Shown: positions 29,869 to 40,010 of the stretch, in pieces
How the letters are laid out: each line of letters opens with the position of its first letter
How positions within the stretch are numbered: position 1 is the first letter of the stretch
Origin: Candidatus Ruthia sp. Plio_17_S18
GTDB taxonomy: Bacteria; Pseudomonadota; Gammaproteobacteria; PS1; Pseudothioglobaceae
Reading direction: 5' to 3'
Length of the DNA stretch: 64,000 bases
Assembly: GCA_021730105.1 (NCBI GenBank)
Contig: CP072538.1
Span: 62,001 to 126,000 of the forward strand
The notes under the pieces: model-generated
What the model was told of the DNA's origin: nothing
The model's input: only the letters and a program-made list of their open reading frames with translations
Database searches by the model: none
Program-made: the position numbers and the translations under genes

Positions 29869-30135
29869 ATGCTAAATGTCGAATTCAAATCAGATGAAGT
29901 TTTAGGTTTTCATTCGAAAATCTCTCAAAATATAAAGTGAATTAGAAAGCAAGCAGACATTACGCAATTAAATCTTGCTGTTGAAATAGTCATTAATTCA
30001 TCAGGCTTTTATTCAGATTACGAGAATAATAAGAATAGTAAAAAATTTAATTTAGGCCATTTATATAAAATTGCAAAAGTTTTGGAAGTTAATGTTTGTG
30101 TTCATGATTATGATGATGCTCATAAGTGGCCATAA
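29869..30135 (+). pseudogene. Second tandem XRE-type HTH gene with nonsense codon
   Basis: ATG 29869 opens a frame similar to the preceding gene: FHSKISQNIK, stop, IRKQADITQLNLAVEIVINSSGFYSDYEN, then FNLGHLYKIAKVLEVNVC. The in-frame TGA at 29938-29940 stands where the first copy has AGA (the R in NVKRIRE), consistent with a CGA-to-TGA change. The 3' end overlaps znuC on the opposite strand. The two copies are clearly diverged, so the duplication is old. Confidence 0.7.
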
Positions 30136-30808
30136 GTTCATCCATTTGGTCGGCAAATAAATCATTAAATTGAGCATTTTTTAAAATGGCTTCTGGTTGT
30201 CCCATGCAGCAAATATGGTGGTATAGGCATAAGACTTGGGTTGATTCTTTCATGACTCTATGCAGGTCGTGTGATACCATGAGCACGGCACAATTTTGTT
30301 GCTTATGAATATCTTGAATGAGTTTATATAGATGCATTTGACCATTCACATCAAGGTTTTGGGCGGGCTCATCAAGGATTAAAACATTGGGCTTTGCAAG
30401 TAAGGCGCGGGTTAACAATACACGTTGCATTTCACCACCAGATAAATTTTTGAGTGATAAATGCAGTAATGTTTCAATGCCTGTGAGTGTGGCAGTATCT
30501 GCTAAAAACTGAGCATTAGTTTTTTGGTTGAGTTTTAGAAAATCAATGACCGAAATGGGGATAAACTCATTTGGGATGAATTTTTGTGGTGTATAACCCA
30601 GCCTAATATGCTTAGATTTTTTAATTTTGCCATCGTTAGGGGTAATAAGCCCAAGCAGGATTTTAATTAACGAACTCTTGCCAGCACCATTTGGGCCAAT
30701 TAAGGTAATGAATTCGCCTGTTTTTAATTCAAAGCTAACGTCATCAAGCACCTTCTTGCCATGATGGCTAAGACTAATATGATTGACACTAATAAGGGCT
30801 TTTGACAT
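30089..30808 (-). CDS. znuC: Zinc ABC transporter ATP-binding protein ZnuC-like
   Basis: The 239-residue ATPase has Walker A GPNGAGKSS (about 38-46), the LSGGEMQR signature, Walker B VLILDEPAQ and the switch histidine in MVSHDL. The C-terminus ends in a histidine-rich tail (HHNHEHKH), typical of zinc transporters. No znuA or znuB lies next to it; the permease must be elsewhere or lost. The manganese family is the main alternative. Confidence 0.8.
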   Translation of the reverse strand: MSKALISVNHISLSHHGKKVLDDVSFELKTGEFITLIGPNGAGKSSLIKILLGLITPNDGKIKKSKHIRLGYTPQKFIPNEFIPISVIDFLKLNQKTNAQFLADTATLTGIETLLHLSLKNLSGGEMQRVLLTRALLAKPNVLILDEPAQNLDVNGQMHLYKLIQDIHKQQNCAVLMVSHDLHRVMKESTQVLCLYHHICCMGQPEAILKNAQFNDLFADQMDELMATYEHHHNHEHKH

Positions 30809-30914
30809 GGGCTAACAATGATGAATGACCAGCCTGTATTTTATACGTACAATTTATATATCTTGGCTTATCTTATACTCATGTGGACGCTTAAAAATTG
30901 GTAAAATCTAGCCC

Positions 30915-33644
30915 ATGCTACATAAACTAATTTTAATGGATTGCTCGGCTTTTTTGTTCCGAGCTTATTTTTCTACACTCAAGCAGAACTTAACCAATCA
31001 AGATGGCTTTCCAACAGGTGCTATGTTTGGTGTTATTAATGCCATTAAGCGCCTTAAAAAGCAGTATCCAGAGGCTAAGATAATCACCATATTTGATGCC
31101 AAAGGTAAAAATTTTAGACACGACATTTACCCGAAATACAAAGCACATAGAAAGCCAGCCGATAGGGAATTGGTGATACAAATTGCTCCTTTATATGAAA
31201 TTATTAAAGCCATGGGGTTTCATTTTATGTGTGTGCCCGATGTTGAAGCGGACGATGTGATTGCCACCTTGAGTTGTTGTGCCAATCAAAACAATATTAA
31301 AACTATTATTGCTAGTGATGATAAAGATTTAATGCAACTAGTGGGTGCTAATATTTCTCAATTAGACATGAAAGGCACTGTGTATGATCGCCAAGGTGTG
31401 ATTGAAAAAATGGGTGTTGCACCGGAGAAAATTTTAGACCTTTTAGCCTTAACTGGCGATAGTGCAGATAACATTCCTGGCGTGCCTAGCGTTGGCCCTA
31501 AAACAGCCATTAAATGGTTGCAAACTTATAGCGATATTGCAGGTGTTAAGGAACATTCAATACAAATTAAGGGCAAAGTGGGCGAAAAGTTGCGTGATAA
31601 TTTTGATTTGTTGGATTTGTCTCATCGGTTGGTTAAGCTTAAATTTGATGTTGTCTTGCCTTGTAATATTTTGGATGACGAGTCAGGGCAAGACGTCGCT
31701 AAATTGGCTGATTTGTATCAGCAGTATGGTTTTTCGATGTGGTTAAAGCAGCTGGGCAATGTGTTTATTCTAGAGCAAGAAGGCGCACAAGCCATTGAAG
31801 TGGCTGACAGTACCAGCAATGCGGTCGATGTTCTTGAAGATTATTCACAAACATTGGTACTAGATTTGGATGTATTTAATACAATGGTTAATCGGCTTAA
31901 AGTCTCAAAGACATTTGTATTTGATTTAGAAACCACGTCGCTAGATTATATGAATGCCGACATTGTTGGCTGGGTATTTTTAGTTGATAAGGATAGTTTT
32001 TATGTGCCTGTTGGTCATGATTATTTAGACGCACCAAGACAGTTGGATTTTAAGGCTGTGCTTAATCAACTAAAGCCAATTTTAGAGGGTGTGTCTATTG
32101 GCAAAGTCGGGCACAATATAAAATATGACGCACACGTCTTAGCCAATTATAAAATTGATTTGCAAGGCATTAGTGATGACACCATGGTGAAATCTTATTG
32201 TTTAAATTCAGTTGCCACAAGGCATAATATGGATGATTTGAGTGAATATTACTTGAACCATCAAACTATTCATTTTGTTGATGTTGCAGGCAAGGGCAAA
32301 AAACAAATTACTTTTAATCAAGTAGATTTAGAAACTGCTTTTCCTTATGCTTGTGAAGACGTAATAATGACGGGTTTGTTAAAGCGCGTGCTAGATGAGG
32401 AAATTGCTCAATATCCTAAACTAGTTAAGTTGTATCAAAAGTTAGAATTACCATTGATTAAAGTCTTGTTTCGCATGGAACGTAATGGTGTTGAATTAGA
32501 TGTGAACGCATTAAGCGCCCAACAAATAGACATTATTCAGCAAATTAAGGGGATTCAGGCTCAAGCATTTGAGTTGGCAGGTGGTGTGTTTAATCTTGAG
32601 TCGCCTAAGCAAGTTCAACAAATTTTATTTGAACCCGAAGGTTTAGGACTAGCCCCTTTGAAAAACACCCCCAAAGGTGCGCCTTCTACGAATGAAGAGG
32701 CACTAAAGCTTTTAGACCATCCATTAGTTGATTTAATATTAAGCTACCGCACACTAACTAAGCTTAATTCCACGTATTTTAAAGCATTGCCCAAGCAAAT
32801 TGATTTAAACACACATAGGCTTCATACTTCCTATCATCAGGCAGTAACTTCCACAGGTCGGCTATCATCAAGCAATCCAAATTTGCAGAATATTCCTATT
32901 CGTTCCGAGCAAGGTGCGCGTATTCGTGGTGCGTTTATTGCTGGTAAAGATAACGTTATTATTGCTGCTGATTACTCGCAAATTGAACTGCGAATTATGG
33001 CACAATTATCCCAAGATGAAAGTCTATTAGACGCTTTTAATCATGATAAAGACGTGCATAGTACAACAGCATCAACCATGTTTAATGTACCAATTGATGA
33101 AGTGACAAAAGAACATCGTAGACGCGCCAAGGCAATTAATTTTGGCTTAATTTATGGTATGAGTGCCTTTGGTTTGTCAAAACAAATTGATGTTTCCAGA
33201 ACTGAAGCAAAACAATATATTGATGCTTACTTTGATAATTATCCTAGTGTGTTACATTACATGGACAACACCAAAGAAAGCGCAAAGGTACAAGGTTATG
33301 TTGAAACTGTTATGGGCAGACGCTTGTATTTACCACAAATTAATGCCAAGAATAAAATGCTACAACAACATGCGCTTAGAACCGCTATTAATGCACCTAT
33401 GCAAGGATCTTCAGCAGATATTATTAAAAAAGCCATGCTAGATGTTCACGTATGGATTGGGCAAAACAATCCAGATATTAAAATGATTATGCAAGTGCAC
33501 GATGAATTGGTATTTGAAGTAAGTGCATCCAAAGCCGATGAATTTGCCCATAAAATACAAAACTTAATGGCTCATGCCTATTCATTAGATATCCCTCTTA
33601 AAGTGGATGTGGGAATTGGTAGTTCTTGGCAACAGGCGCATTAA
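30915..33644 (+). CDS. polA: DNA polymerase I
   Basis: Pol I fills gaps and removes RNA primers. The 909-residue protein has all three domains: 5' nuclease (about 1-290), 3'-5' exonuclease (about 330-510, with the FDLETTS, GHNIKYD and YACED acidic residues present) and polymerase (about 520-909, with DYSQIELR and QVHDELVFEV). Retention of the proofreading residues is notable in a decaying genome. No defect is visible. Confidence 0.97.
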   Translation: MLHKLILMDCSAFLFRAYFSTLKQNLTNQDGFPTGAMFGVINAIKRLKKQYPEAKIITIFDAKGKNFRHDIYPKYKAHRKPADRELVIQIAPLYEIIKAMGFHFMCVPDVEADDVIATLSCCANQNNIKTIIASDDKDLMQLVGANISQLDMKGTVYDRQGVIEKMGVAPEKILDLLALTGDSADNIPGVPSVGPKTAIKWLQTYSDIAGVKEHSIQIKGKVGEKLRDNFDLLDLSHRLVKLKFDVVLPCNILDDESGQDVAKLADLYQQYGFSMWLKQLGNVFILEQEGAQAIEVADSTSNAVDVLEDYSQTLVLDLDVFNTMVNRLKVSKTFVFDLETTSLDYMNADIVGWVFLVDKDSFYVPVGHDYLDAPRQLDFKAVLNQLKPILEGVSIGKVGHNIKYDAHVLANYKIDLQGISDDTMVKSYCLNSVATRHNMDDLSEYYLNHQTIHFVDVAGKGKKQITFNQVDLETAFPYACEDVIMTGLLKRVLDEEIAQYPKLVKLYQKLELPLIKVLFRMERNGVELDVNALSAQQIDIIQQIKGIQAQAFELAGGVFNLESPKQVQQILFEPEGLGLAPLKNTPKGAPSTNEEALKLLDHPLVDLILSYRTLTKLNSTYFKALPKQIDLNTHRLHTSYHQAVTSTGRLSSSNPNLQNIPIRSEQGARIRGAFIAGKDNVIIAADYSQIELRIMAQLSQDESLLDAFNHDKDVHSTTASTMFNVPIDEVTKEHRRRAKAINFGLIYGMSAFGLSKQIDVSRTEAKQYIDAYFDNYPSVLHYMDNTKESAKVQGYVETVMGRRLYLPQINAKNKMLQQHALRTAINAPMQGSSADIIKKAMLDVHVWIGQNNPDIKMIMQVHDELVFEVSASKADEFAHKIQNLMAHAYSLDIPLKVDVGIGSSWQQAH

Positions 33645-33650
33645 ATTACT

Positions 33651-35348
33651 ATGAAAGAACAATTACAAAAAATATTAAAGCAAGCCCTAAACTCATTAGT
33701 GAATGAGAGTGTGCTTGAGAGTGTGCCTGAGAGTATTCGTATTGATCACTCCAAGGATAAGACTCAAGGTGATTTTGCCTCAAACATTGCCATGGTTTTG
33801 GCAAAGCGAGCAGGGCTGATTCCGAAAGTATTAGCACAAAAAATTATTGACAACTTGGGTGATAACGCGCAGATTGATAAAGTGCAAATTGCAGGTCCTG
33901 GGTTTATTAACTTTTTTATTTCTCAAGGTGAAAACATACAAATAATTGAGCGAATTATTAATCAAGCAGAGCATTATGGAAAAGCAGACGTAGGCAAAGG
34001 TCAGCGCATATTGTTGGAGTTTGTCTCTGCCAATCCGACTGGCCCACTTCATGTGGGACATGGTCGCGTGGCGGCATATGGGGCGACAGTTGCTAATCTT
34101 TTGCGTGGTGTAGGATTTGAAGTTGATAATGAATATTATGTGAATGATGCAGGTCGGCAAATGGATATTTTGGCGACTTCGGTTTACTTGCGTTATGCTG
34201 AAACTAAGCAATTTCCAGATAGTGGTTACAAGGGTGATTATATATTTGATATTGCTAAAAAAATTAGTGGCGTAAAAAAATGTGATATTTTCGATGGTGT
34301 TTGCAAAGATGAGAAAAACGGTGGTGACAAGGAAAAGCATATTGATGATTTGATTACGTGTGCCAAGTCTCAATCGGGGCATGATTACAAAAAAATCTTT
34401 GATTTGGCGATTAATCATATTTTGAGCGGCATTAAAATTGATTTGGCTGAGTTTGGTGTTGAATATCAGCAGTGGTTTTCTGAACAGTCTTTAGTAGGTA
34501 GTGGCTTGAGCAAAGAAACCGTGACAACATTACAGGACTCAGGATACATTTATGAAAAAGAAGGCGCGCTTTGGTTTAAAACCACTGATTTTGGCGATGA
34601 TTTAGACCGTGTAGTGGTTCGGGAAAATGGGATGCACACTTATTTTGCCTCCGATATTGCTTATCATCTTGAGAAGTTTGAACGTGGTTATGACAAAATT
34701 ATTAACATTTGGGGCGCTGACCACCATGGTTATATTGCTAGGGTTAAAGCCTCGATTGAGGCGCTTAATCACAATGCTGATAAATTAGAAATCTTGTTGG
34801 TGCAATTTGTTAACCTATATCAAGGTGGTGAAAAAGTTTCCATGTCAACCCGCAGCGGTTCGTTTATTACTTTGGCAGAATTGCGTGAAGAAGTGGGTAA
34901 TGATGCAGCACGTTTTTTCTATATTTTGCGCAAATCAGAACAGCACATGGATTTTGACTTAGATTTAGCCAAATCAAAAAGCAATGAAAATCCAGTATTC
35001 TATATTCAATATGCTCACGCCCGAATTTGCTCCGTGCTGGACAAAGCGCAAGATAATCAAACGCCAGATTTAGCATTACTTGACAATGAATACGAGCAAA
35101 CACTCATCAAACAACTCAATCGTTATGCCGACACAATTAAAAACGCCGCTATTAACTATGAGCCACATGTTTTGGCTTATTATTTGCGTGACTTGGCTGG
35201 CGATTTTCACAGTTATTATAATAATTGCGAGTTTTTAATTGAGGATAAAACTTTGCAAGCCAGTCGTCTGCAACTCATCATCGCCACAAGACAAATACTT
35301 CGTAATGGATTGGGCTTATTGGGAGTATCTGCGCCTGATAAAATGTGA
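33651..35348 (+). CDS. argS: Arginyl-tRNA synthetase
   Basis: This class I synthetase of 565 residues has the HIGH-type motif [14 protein letters not shown] (about 125-138) and the VSMSTRSG segment in place of KMSKS. The C-terminal anticodon-binding DALR domain is complete. It begins 7 bases after polA. Near the N-terminus a short tandem repeat (GAGAGTGTGC units at 33718-33741) encodes [10 protein letters not shown], an in-frame expansion in a variable region. Confidence 0.97.
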   Translation: MKEQLQKILKQALNSLVNESVLESVPESIRIDHSKDKTQGDFASNIAMVLAKRAGLIPKVLAQKIIDNLGDNAQIDKVQIAGPGFINFFISQGENIQIIERIINQAEHYGKADVGKGQRILLEFVSANPTGPLHVGHGRVAAYGATVANLLRGVGFEVDNEYYVNDAGRQMDILATSVYLRYAETKQFPDSGYKGDYIFDIAKKISGVKKCDIFDGVCKDEKNGGDKEKHIDDLITCAKSQSGHDYKKIFDLAINHILSGIKIDLAEFGVEYQQWFSEQSLVGSGLSKETVTTLQDSGYIYEKEGALWFKTTDFGDDLDRVVVRENGMHTYFASDIAYHLEKFERGYDKIINIWGADHHGYIARVKASIEALNHNADKLEILLVQFVNLYQGGEKVSMSTRSGSFITLAELREEVGNDAARFFYILRKSEQHMDFDLDLAKSKSNENPVFYIQYAHARICSVLDKAQDNQTPDLALLDNEYEQTLIKQLNRYADTIKNAAINYEPHVLAYYLRDLAGDFHSYYNNCEFLIEDKTLQASRLQLIIATRQILRNGLGLLGVSAPDKM

Positions 35349-35351
35349 ATT

Positions 35352-35426
35352 ATGGACAATTTATCTCACATCAAAATCAAAGGCTTTAATGAATGGATAA
35401 CGCAACTAGAAAATTTAGGTGAATGA
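35352..35426 (+). CDS. 24-codon ORF overlapping the addA start
   Basis: ATG 35352 opens a 24-codon frame (beginning MDNLSHIKIKGFNEW) that ends in TGA at 35424, overlapping the GTG start of the helicase gene. It may be a leader that couples translation from argS to addA, or the remnant of a lost gene. I do not recognise the peptide. Confidence 0.3.
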   Translation: MDNLSHIKIKGFNEWITQLENLGE

Positions 35427-38400
35427 TCAAGTTCAACGCCAACAAGCATTAGACGTTAGTCAATCTTTTATTGTTCAAGCACCTGCAGGCTCTGGAAAAA
35501 CCGAGTTATTAACGCGGCGTTATTTAAAATTGTTATCAGTGAGTGCTTCGCCTGAGAGTGTGATTGCGATGACCTTTACTAAAAAGGCGGTGAGTGAGCT
35601 GACCACTCGGGTGATTGAGTCTTTAAAATTAGCCAAAGGTAATCGACCAAAAGAGTTGCATAAGCAAATTACTTATGACTTGGCTCTTAAAGTATTAGAA
35701 AAATCCAAGACACTTGATTGGCAATTATTACACACGCCTGAGCGGCTTAAAATCTCAACGATTGATGGTCTGTCAAGTTTGATTACCAGTCGTTATCCAG
35801 GTAAGAATCAACTAGTACCCAAGCAAATCATAGCGCAAAACTGGGCAAGAAATGATATTTATCTTCAAGCTGCTAAGCAAACACTATTGGCAATTGATGA
35901 GCCTGAATATAAAAATAGCATTGAGTCGGTGTTGCTATATTTGGATAATAATGTTAATAAGTTTTATCGTTTGATTACGGACATGTTGGCTAAGCGCGAT
36001 CAGTGGCTTTTGAAGTTGTATCAGCATGGCGTTCTTAATATTAAAACCTTACGGCTGAGTTCTGAAAGCGTGATTATACAGCACCTACAATTGTTAAAAA
36101 ATGAGGCCAAGCACCTTAATGGTGCTTTTTTTGACTTATTAAAATATAATACTCAATCTAAATTTTCGCAAATAAAGACACTGCCAAATACAAGTATTGA
36201 GTGTTTAGATGTATGGGTAAATATAGCAGACCTACTACTTGATGGTAAAAACAAAAAAAACAATAAGTGGCGCAAAAGTGTTAATACGAATAATGGATTC
36301 CCAACTGAAGTCAAAGCACAAAAAGACGAGTTTATTAAATTTTTAAATCATCTTCAAGGTAAAGATAATTTCAAAGATTTGTTATTTGAGACACTTAATT
36401 TACCTGATGTTGATTTTTCAACCAATCAAATTAATGCCCTCCAAGATATTGCACAAGTATTAAAGTTGGCTGTTGCTCAATTAAATATTTTGTTTGATGT
36501 TAATCAAAAGCATGATTTTATCCAGGTTGCCTTGGATGCAGACCATGCGTTAGATGAACATCAAGTGAGTGATGTTGCACTATTTTTGGACAACAAGGTC
36601 CAGCATATTTTGATTGATGAGTTTCAAGATACCTCAGCCACTCAGTTTGTTTTATTAGAAAAGTTGATTGTTAATTGGCAAGTAGGTGATGGCAAAACGC
36701 TATTTTTAGTAGGCGATCCCATGCAGTCTATTTACTTGTTTAGGCAGTCTCGGGTGGGCTTGTTTTTGCAGGTTCGAACGCAAGGCATTGCCAATATTAC
36801 GCCTGAATTTTTACAACTGAGTACTAATTTTCGTTCCTCTAAACCTGTAGTTGAGGGTAATAATAAAATATTTTCAAAGATATTCCCTCAGCAAGAGGAT
36901 GCCTTTAAGGGTGCAATTAAGTATGAATATTCGCATGCTAATTCTGTTGATGAAAATGAAAACGCCATTAGTTTTTATCCATTTGCACATAAACGTTATG
37001 ATTTTGAGGCGCAAAAGGTGCTTGAAATTATCCAAAATAATCCGACAAAAGAGATTGCTATTTTGGTTAGAAACCGTTCGCACCTAGGTCATATTGTGCC
37101 CGTTTTGAAGTGTGCTAATATCCAATTTGAGGCATTAAAAACATTCCCATTAAAGGAAGATTTATTTACCCGTGATTTGCTTAGTTTGACTCGAGCACTC
37201 AAACATCTGGGTGATAAACTTGCTTGGCTGGCTATTTTAAGAGCACCTTGGTGCGGGTTGTTGTTAGAAGATTTACTTGTATTGTCACAACAGGACGATC
37301 GTGTTATTTTTGATTTAATTCAAGATGAACAAGTTTTACAAGGTTTGAGCGAGAACGGACAATTGCGTGTGCGAAATTTTTCCCATGTTTTACGTGATAT
37401 TGTTAATCAACAATCTAGATTTAGTTTCACAAAGGTGCTTGAATTTGCGATTAGCCAGTTAGCGCCGCAGGACTCCTTATCCGTTAAACAATCTATGATT
37501 AAAGCTCAGTTTTTGCAAATTATTCATGATTGTGAGTCTGCACAACAGCTTGATATTGAAATCATTAATCAAATGTTAGATGAGTTGTATGCGCCTAGTG
37601 TAAATGCACGAATTAAGATAATGACCATTCATGAAGCTAAAGGTTTGGAGTTTGAATTGGTTATTATTCCTGGGCTGGGTAGAGCGCCACAAAATAACAA
37701 ACCACCCATCATTCACTTGCAAGAATTTAGCAATCAGTCGTTATTATTAGCACCGATAAGGTCTTATACACAACTAGATGATAGCCATACTTATACCTAT
37801 TTAAAGCATATTGCATCACAACAAAATAAGTTTGAAACGATGCGTTTATTGTACGTGGCAATGACACGTGCTAAGCTTGAAATTCATTTATTAGGAACGC
37901 TAAATCAAAGCAATCAAGCCAGTAGCAATACTTTTTTAAAACTATTGGCACCTATATTTCAGCATCAATTTGACACGTTCAAACTATCAACCATTGAAGA
38001 TAATCAACAATCCGTTCAAGCGCCAGAGTTGGTGCGTTATATTAAGCCCTTAGAATATGATAATTTGCTTGATGAAAGTAAGGAAAACATGGACCTTCAG
38101 CTTAGCGTTGATTTGCAATACAAAAGCTTGCTTGGCACTTTGTTGCATCAATATTATGAAGACGGGTTTTTTTCACCGGATAAACAAAGTATAAGAGCAA
38201 GACTAATTGAGTGTGGTGTTGGTAATATGGATATTGACAGTCGTGTCGATTTTACTGTCAATATGCTTAATTTAACAAAACAAGACAAATACTTTTTCTG
38301 GTTGTTTAAGCAAAGAACATCAACCCAAGTTGAGGCAGAATTTATAAGTCACAAGCACAGAGTTATTATTGATCGATTATTTATTGATAAGGATACTTTG

Positions 38401-38610
38401 TGGATTATTGATTTTAAAACTGCAACGAAATCGAATGATGAATCAATCGCACAATTTATACAAAGGCAAAAAACCAAATATACTCAACAATTATTGTCCT
38501 ATAAAGTTGCTTTATCAGCGTGTTATTCAATGGAAATAAAGTGTGCTTTGTATTGTCCAGCAGTGCAAGAATTGATTGAAATGGACTCAATGAAATTTTT
38601 GCATAAATAA
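35419..38610 (+). CDS. addA: AddA-type UvrD-family helicase-nuclease
   Basis: The 1063-residue protein matches the AddA subunit of the AddAB double-strand-break resection enzyme. Helicase motifs include QAPAGSGKTELLTRRY (about 17-32), MTFTKKA, LIDEFQDTS (about 396), LSTNFRSS, HEAKGLEFELV and LLYVAMTRAK. The C-terminal RecB-type nuclease keeps its GTLLHQYYE, IIDFKTA and QLLSYKVAL residues. No addB is next to it. The GTG start has little ribosome site, in line with coupling to the short upstream ORF. Confidence 0.88.
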   Translation: MNDQVQRQQALDVSQSFIVQAPAGSGKTELLTRRYLKLLSVSASPESVIAMTFTKKAVSELTTRVIESLKLAKGNRPKELHKQITYDLALKVLEKSKTLDWQLLHTPERLKISTIDGLSSLITSRYPGKNQLVPKQIIAQNWARNDIYLQAAKQTLLAIDEPEYKNSIESVLLYLDNNVNKFYRLITDMLAKRDQWLLKLYQHGVLNIKTLRLSSESVIIQHLQLLKNEAKHLNGAFFDLLKYNTQSKFSQIKTLPNTSIECLDVWVNIADLLLDGKNKKNNKWRKSVNTNNGFPTEVKAQKDEFIKFLNHLQGKDNFKDLLFETLNLPDVDFSTNQINALQDIAQVLKLAVAQLNILFDVNQKHDFIQVALDADHALDEHQVSDVALFLDNKVQHILIDEFQDTSATQFVLLEKLIVNWQVGDGKTLFLVGDPMQSIYLFRQSRVGLFLQVRTQGIANITPEFLQLSTNFRSSKPVVEGNNKIFSKIFPQQEDAFKGAIKYEYSHANSVDENENAISFYPFAHKRYDFEAQKVLEIIQNNPTKEIAILVRNRSHLGHIVPVLKCANIQFEALKTFPLKEDLFTRDLLSLTRALKHLGDKLAWLAILRAPWCGLLLEDLLVLSQQDDRVIFDLIQDEQVLQGLSENGQLRVRNFSHVLRDIVNQQSRFSFTKVLEFAISQLAPQDSLSVKQSMIKAQFLQIIHDCESAQQLDIEIINQMLDELYAPSVNARIKIMTIHEAKGLEFELVIIPGLGRAPQNNKPPIIHLQEFSNQSLLLAPIRSYTQLDDSHTYTYLKHIASQQNKFETMRLLYVAMTRAKLEIHLLGTLNQSNQASSNTFLKLLAPIFQHQFDTFKLSTIEDNQQSVQAPELVRYIKPLEYDNLLDESKENMDLQLSVDLQYKSLLGTLLHQYYEDGFFSPDKQSIRARLIECGVGNMDIDSRVDFTVNMLNLTKQDKYFFWLFKQRTSTQVEAEFISHKHRVIIDRLFIDKDTLWIIDFKTATKSNDESIAQFIQRQKTKYTQQLLSYKVALSACYSMEIKCALYCPAVQELIEMDSMKFLHK

Positions 38611-38618
38611 GGCATTCA

Positions 38619-39292
38619 TCATCTGTTTAGTGTCTTCTTAATTTTTTCATCTGTTGTTTCGCCGATGGTAACTTTGTTCTTATGGCGTACATATTTAATG
38701 ATGCTGTTATTAAAAGCATCGCCAGCAATACGCAATGAATCTGTATAGACAATGTCATTCAAAGGCATAATTGCAACCTCGGTTGTGCCACCGCCAATAT
38801 CAATGACCATGTGCCCAGATGATTGTTTAATTGCCATGCCAGCACCGAGTGCTGCTGCGATAGATTCTTCAATCAAAAATACATTTCTTACACCAGCCTC
38901 AGCAGCGCCTTCTTTCATTGCACGACGCTCGACTTGGGTGGCACCACACACAAGGCACACAGATTAAAACATTAGGACTGGGTGAGAAAATCTTAGCGTC
39001 TAATACTTGATGAATAAAATGCTGCAACATTTTCTTAGTAATGGTGAAATCAGCAATCAAACCGTCCTTCATTGGGCGAATGGCATGATATAGAATCAGT
39101 CGTTCTACCAAGCATATTTTTGGCTTTTCTGCCAACAGCAACCACCTTGGTTTCTGATGATCTTTTGTCATCACTAACTGCTACGATTGATGGCTCATTT
39201 AGAACCAATTTATTATTTAGATAAATAAGTGCATTAACTGTGCCTAAGTCAATTGAAAGATTTTTTGGTTTAAATAGTTTGAACATAGGCAT
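38619..39292 (-). pseudogene. mreB: Rod-shape protein MreB, frameshifted and truncated
   Basis: The N-terminus is readable (FKPKNLSIDLGTVNALIYL), but the frame shifts near 39090 between GRTTDSIS and IRPMKDG. It shifts again near 38955 where a TGTG duplication precedes GATQVERR. The third piece runs through DIGGGTTEVAIMPLN to IGETTDEKIKKTL and then stops, so roughly the last 130 residues, including the C-terminal ATP-binding part, are missing. Normal MreB has about 347 residues. No mreC or mreD follows. Confidence 0.9.
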
Positions 39293-39428
39293 CTCAAGTT
39301 TAGTTGTTTAAACTTAATATCTATTTAAGAAGACGGGACAACAAAAAATTAAATTGGTAATATTAAACTAAACCTTAAATTCAGGCATTGTACACCAACC
39401 TAAATGCATACGAAAGAGGTGGTGGTTT
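39293..39428. other. Intergenic interval mreB-thiE
   Basis: AT-rich sequence without an open frame. A short palindromic stretch (AAGTTTAGTTGTTTAAACTT-like) lies near 39297-39316; I see no convincing promoter or RNA. Confidence 0.4.
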
Positions 39429-40010
39429 TTAGTGATTTTCCCCAAACAAAGTGTTAATCATTGCGACTGCGTCACAGCCAGCATCAAACGCTTGTTGTTG
39501 GTTATGAAAGTCAATGCCACCAATACCAACAATCGGTATGCTTAATATTTGTTTGGCTTTTGTGATTAAACTCAGTGGGCAATGTGGCGCATTAGGTTTT
39601 GTTCTGGAGTTAAACAGCGCACCAAAGGTGACATAATTAGCACCTTGATTTTGAGTCTGAAGTGCTAAATCAATATCATCATAACAAGATATGCCAATAA
39701 TAGCAGTATCACCTAATTGCTGCCTTGCTTGTTGTATTGAACCATCATCTTTGCCTAAATGCACGCCATTAGCATGGGTTTTTTCTGCTAGGTTGATGTC
39801 ATCATTAATGATAAATAAAATGTTATGTTTCAAGCATAAAAGACGTAATGCATATGCCTCTTTGAGTTTAATATTGTCGTCGTTAATTTTATGTCGATAT
39901 TGGAGTATACTAATCCGATGTTCGATAATAACCCGTTTTATTAAAGTAGGATCAAGAGAGGTATTGGGTGTTATGGCATAAATATTTGATATTTTTTTAT
40001 TAAACACCAT
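39429..40010 (-). CDS. thiE: Thiamine-phosphate synthase
   Basis: ThiE joins the pyrimidine and thiazole halves of thiamine. The 193-residue TIM barrel shows IYAITPN at the start, QYRHK, the FIINDDINLA metal region, GVHLGKDD and FGALFNSRTKPNAP, and the phosphate-binding GIGGI. Its ATG overlaps the ATG of divergent lptC inside a CCATGG sequence, so no room exists for a conventional leader. Thiamine supply fits the transketolase requirement. Confidence 0.9.
   Translation of the reverse strand: MVFNKKISNIYAITPNTSLDPTLIKRVIIEHRISILQYRHKINDDNIKLKEAYALRLLCLKHNILFIINDDINLAEKTHANGVHLGKDDGSIQQARQQLGDTAIIGISCYDDIDLALQTQNQGANYVTFGALFNSRTKPNAPHCPLSLITKAKQILSIPIVGIGGIDFHNQQQAFDAGCDAVAMINTLFGENH

Noticed and set aside
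33831..34418. 195-codon minus-strand open frame inside argS
   Set aside because: It lies wholly antisense to argS, its composition is that of reverse-frame noise, and no motif is visible.
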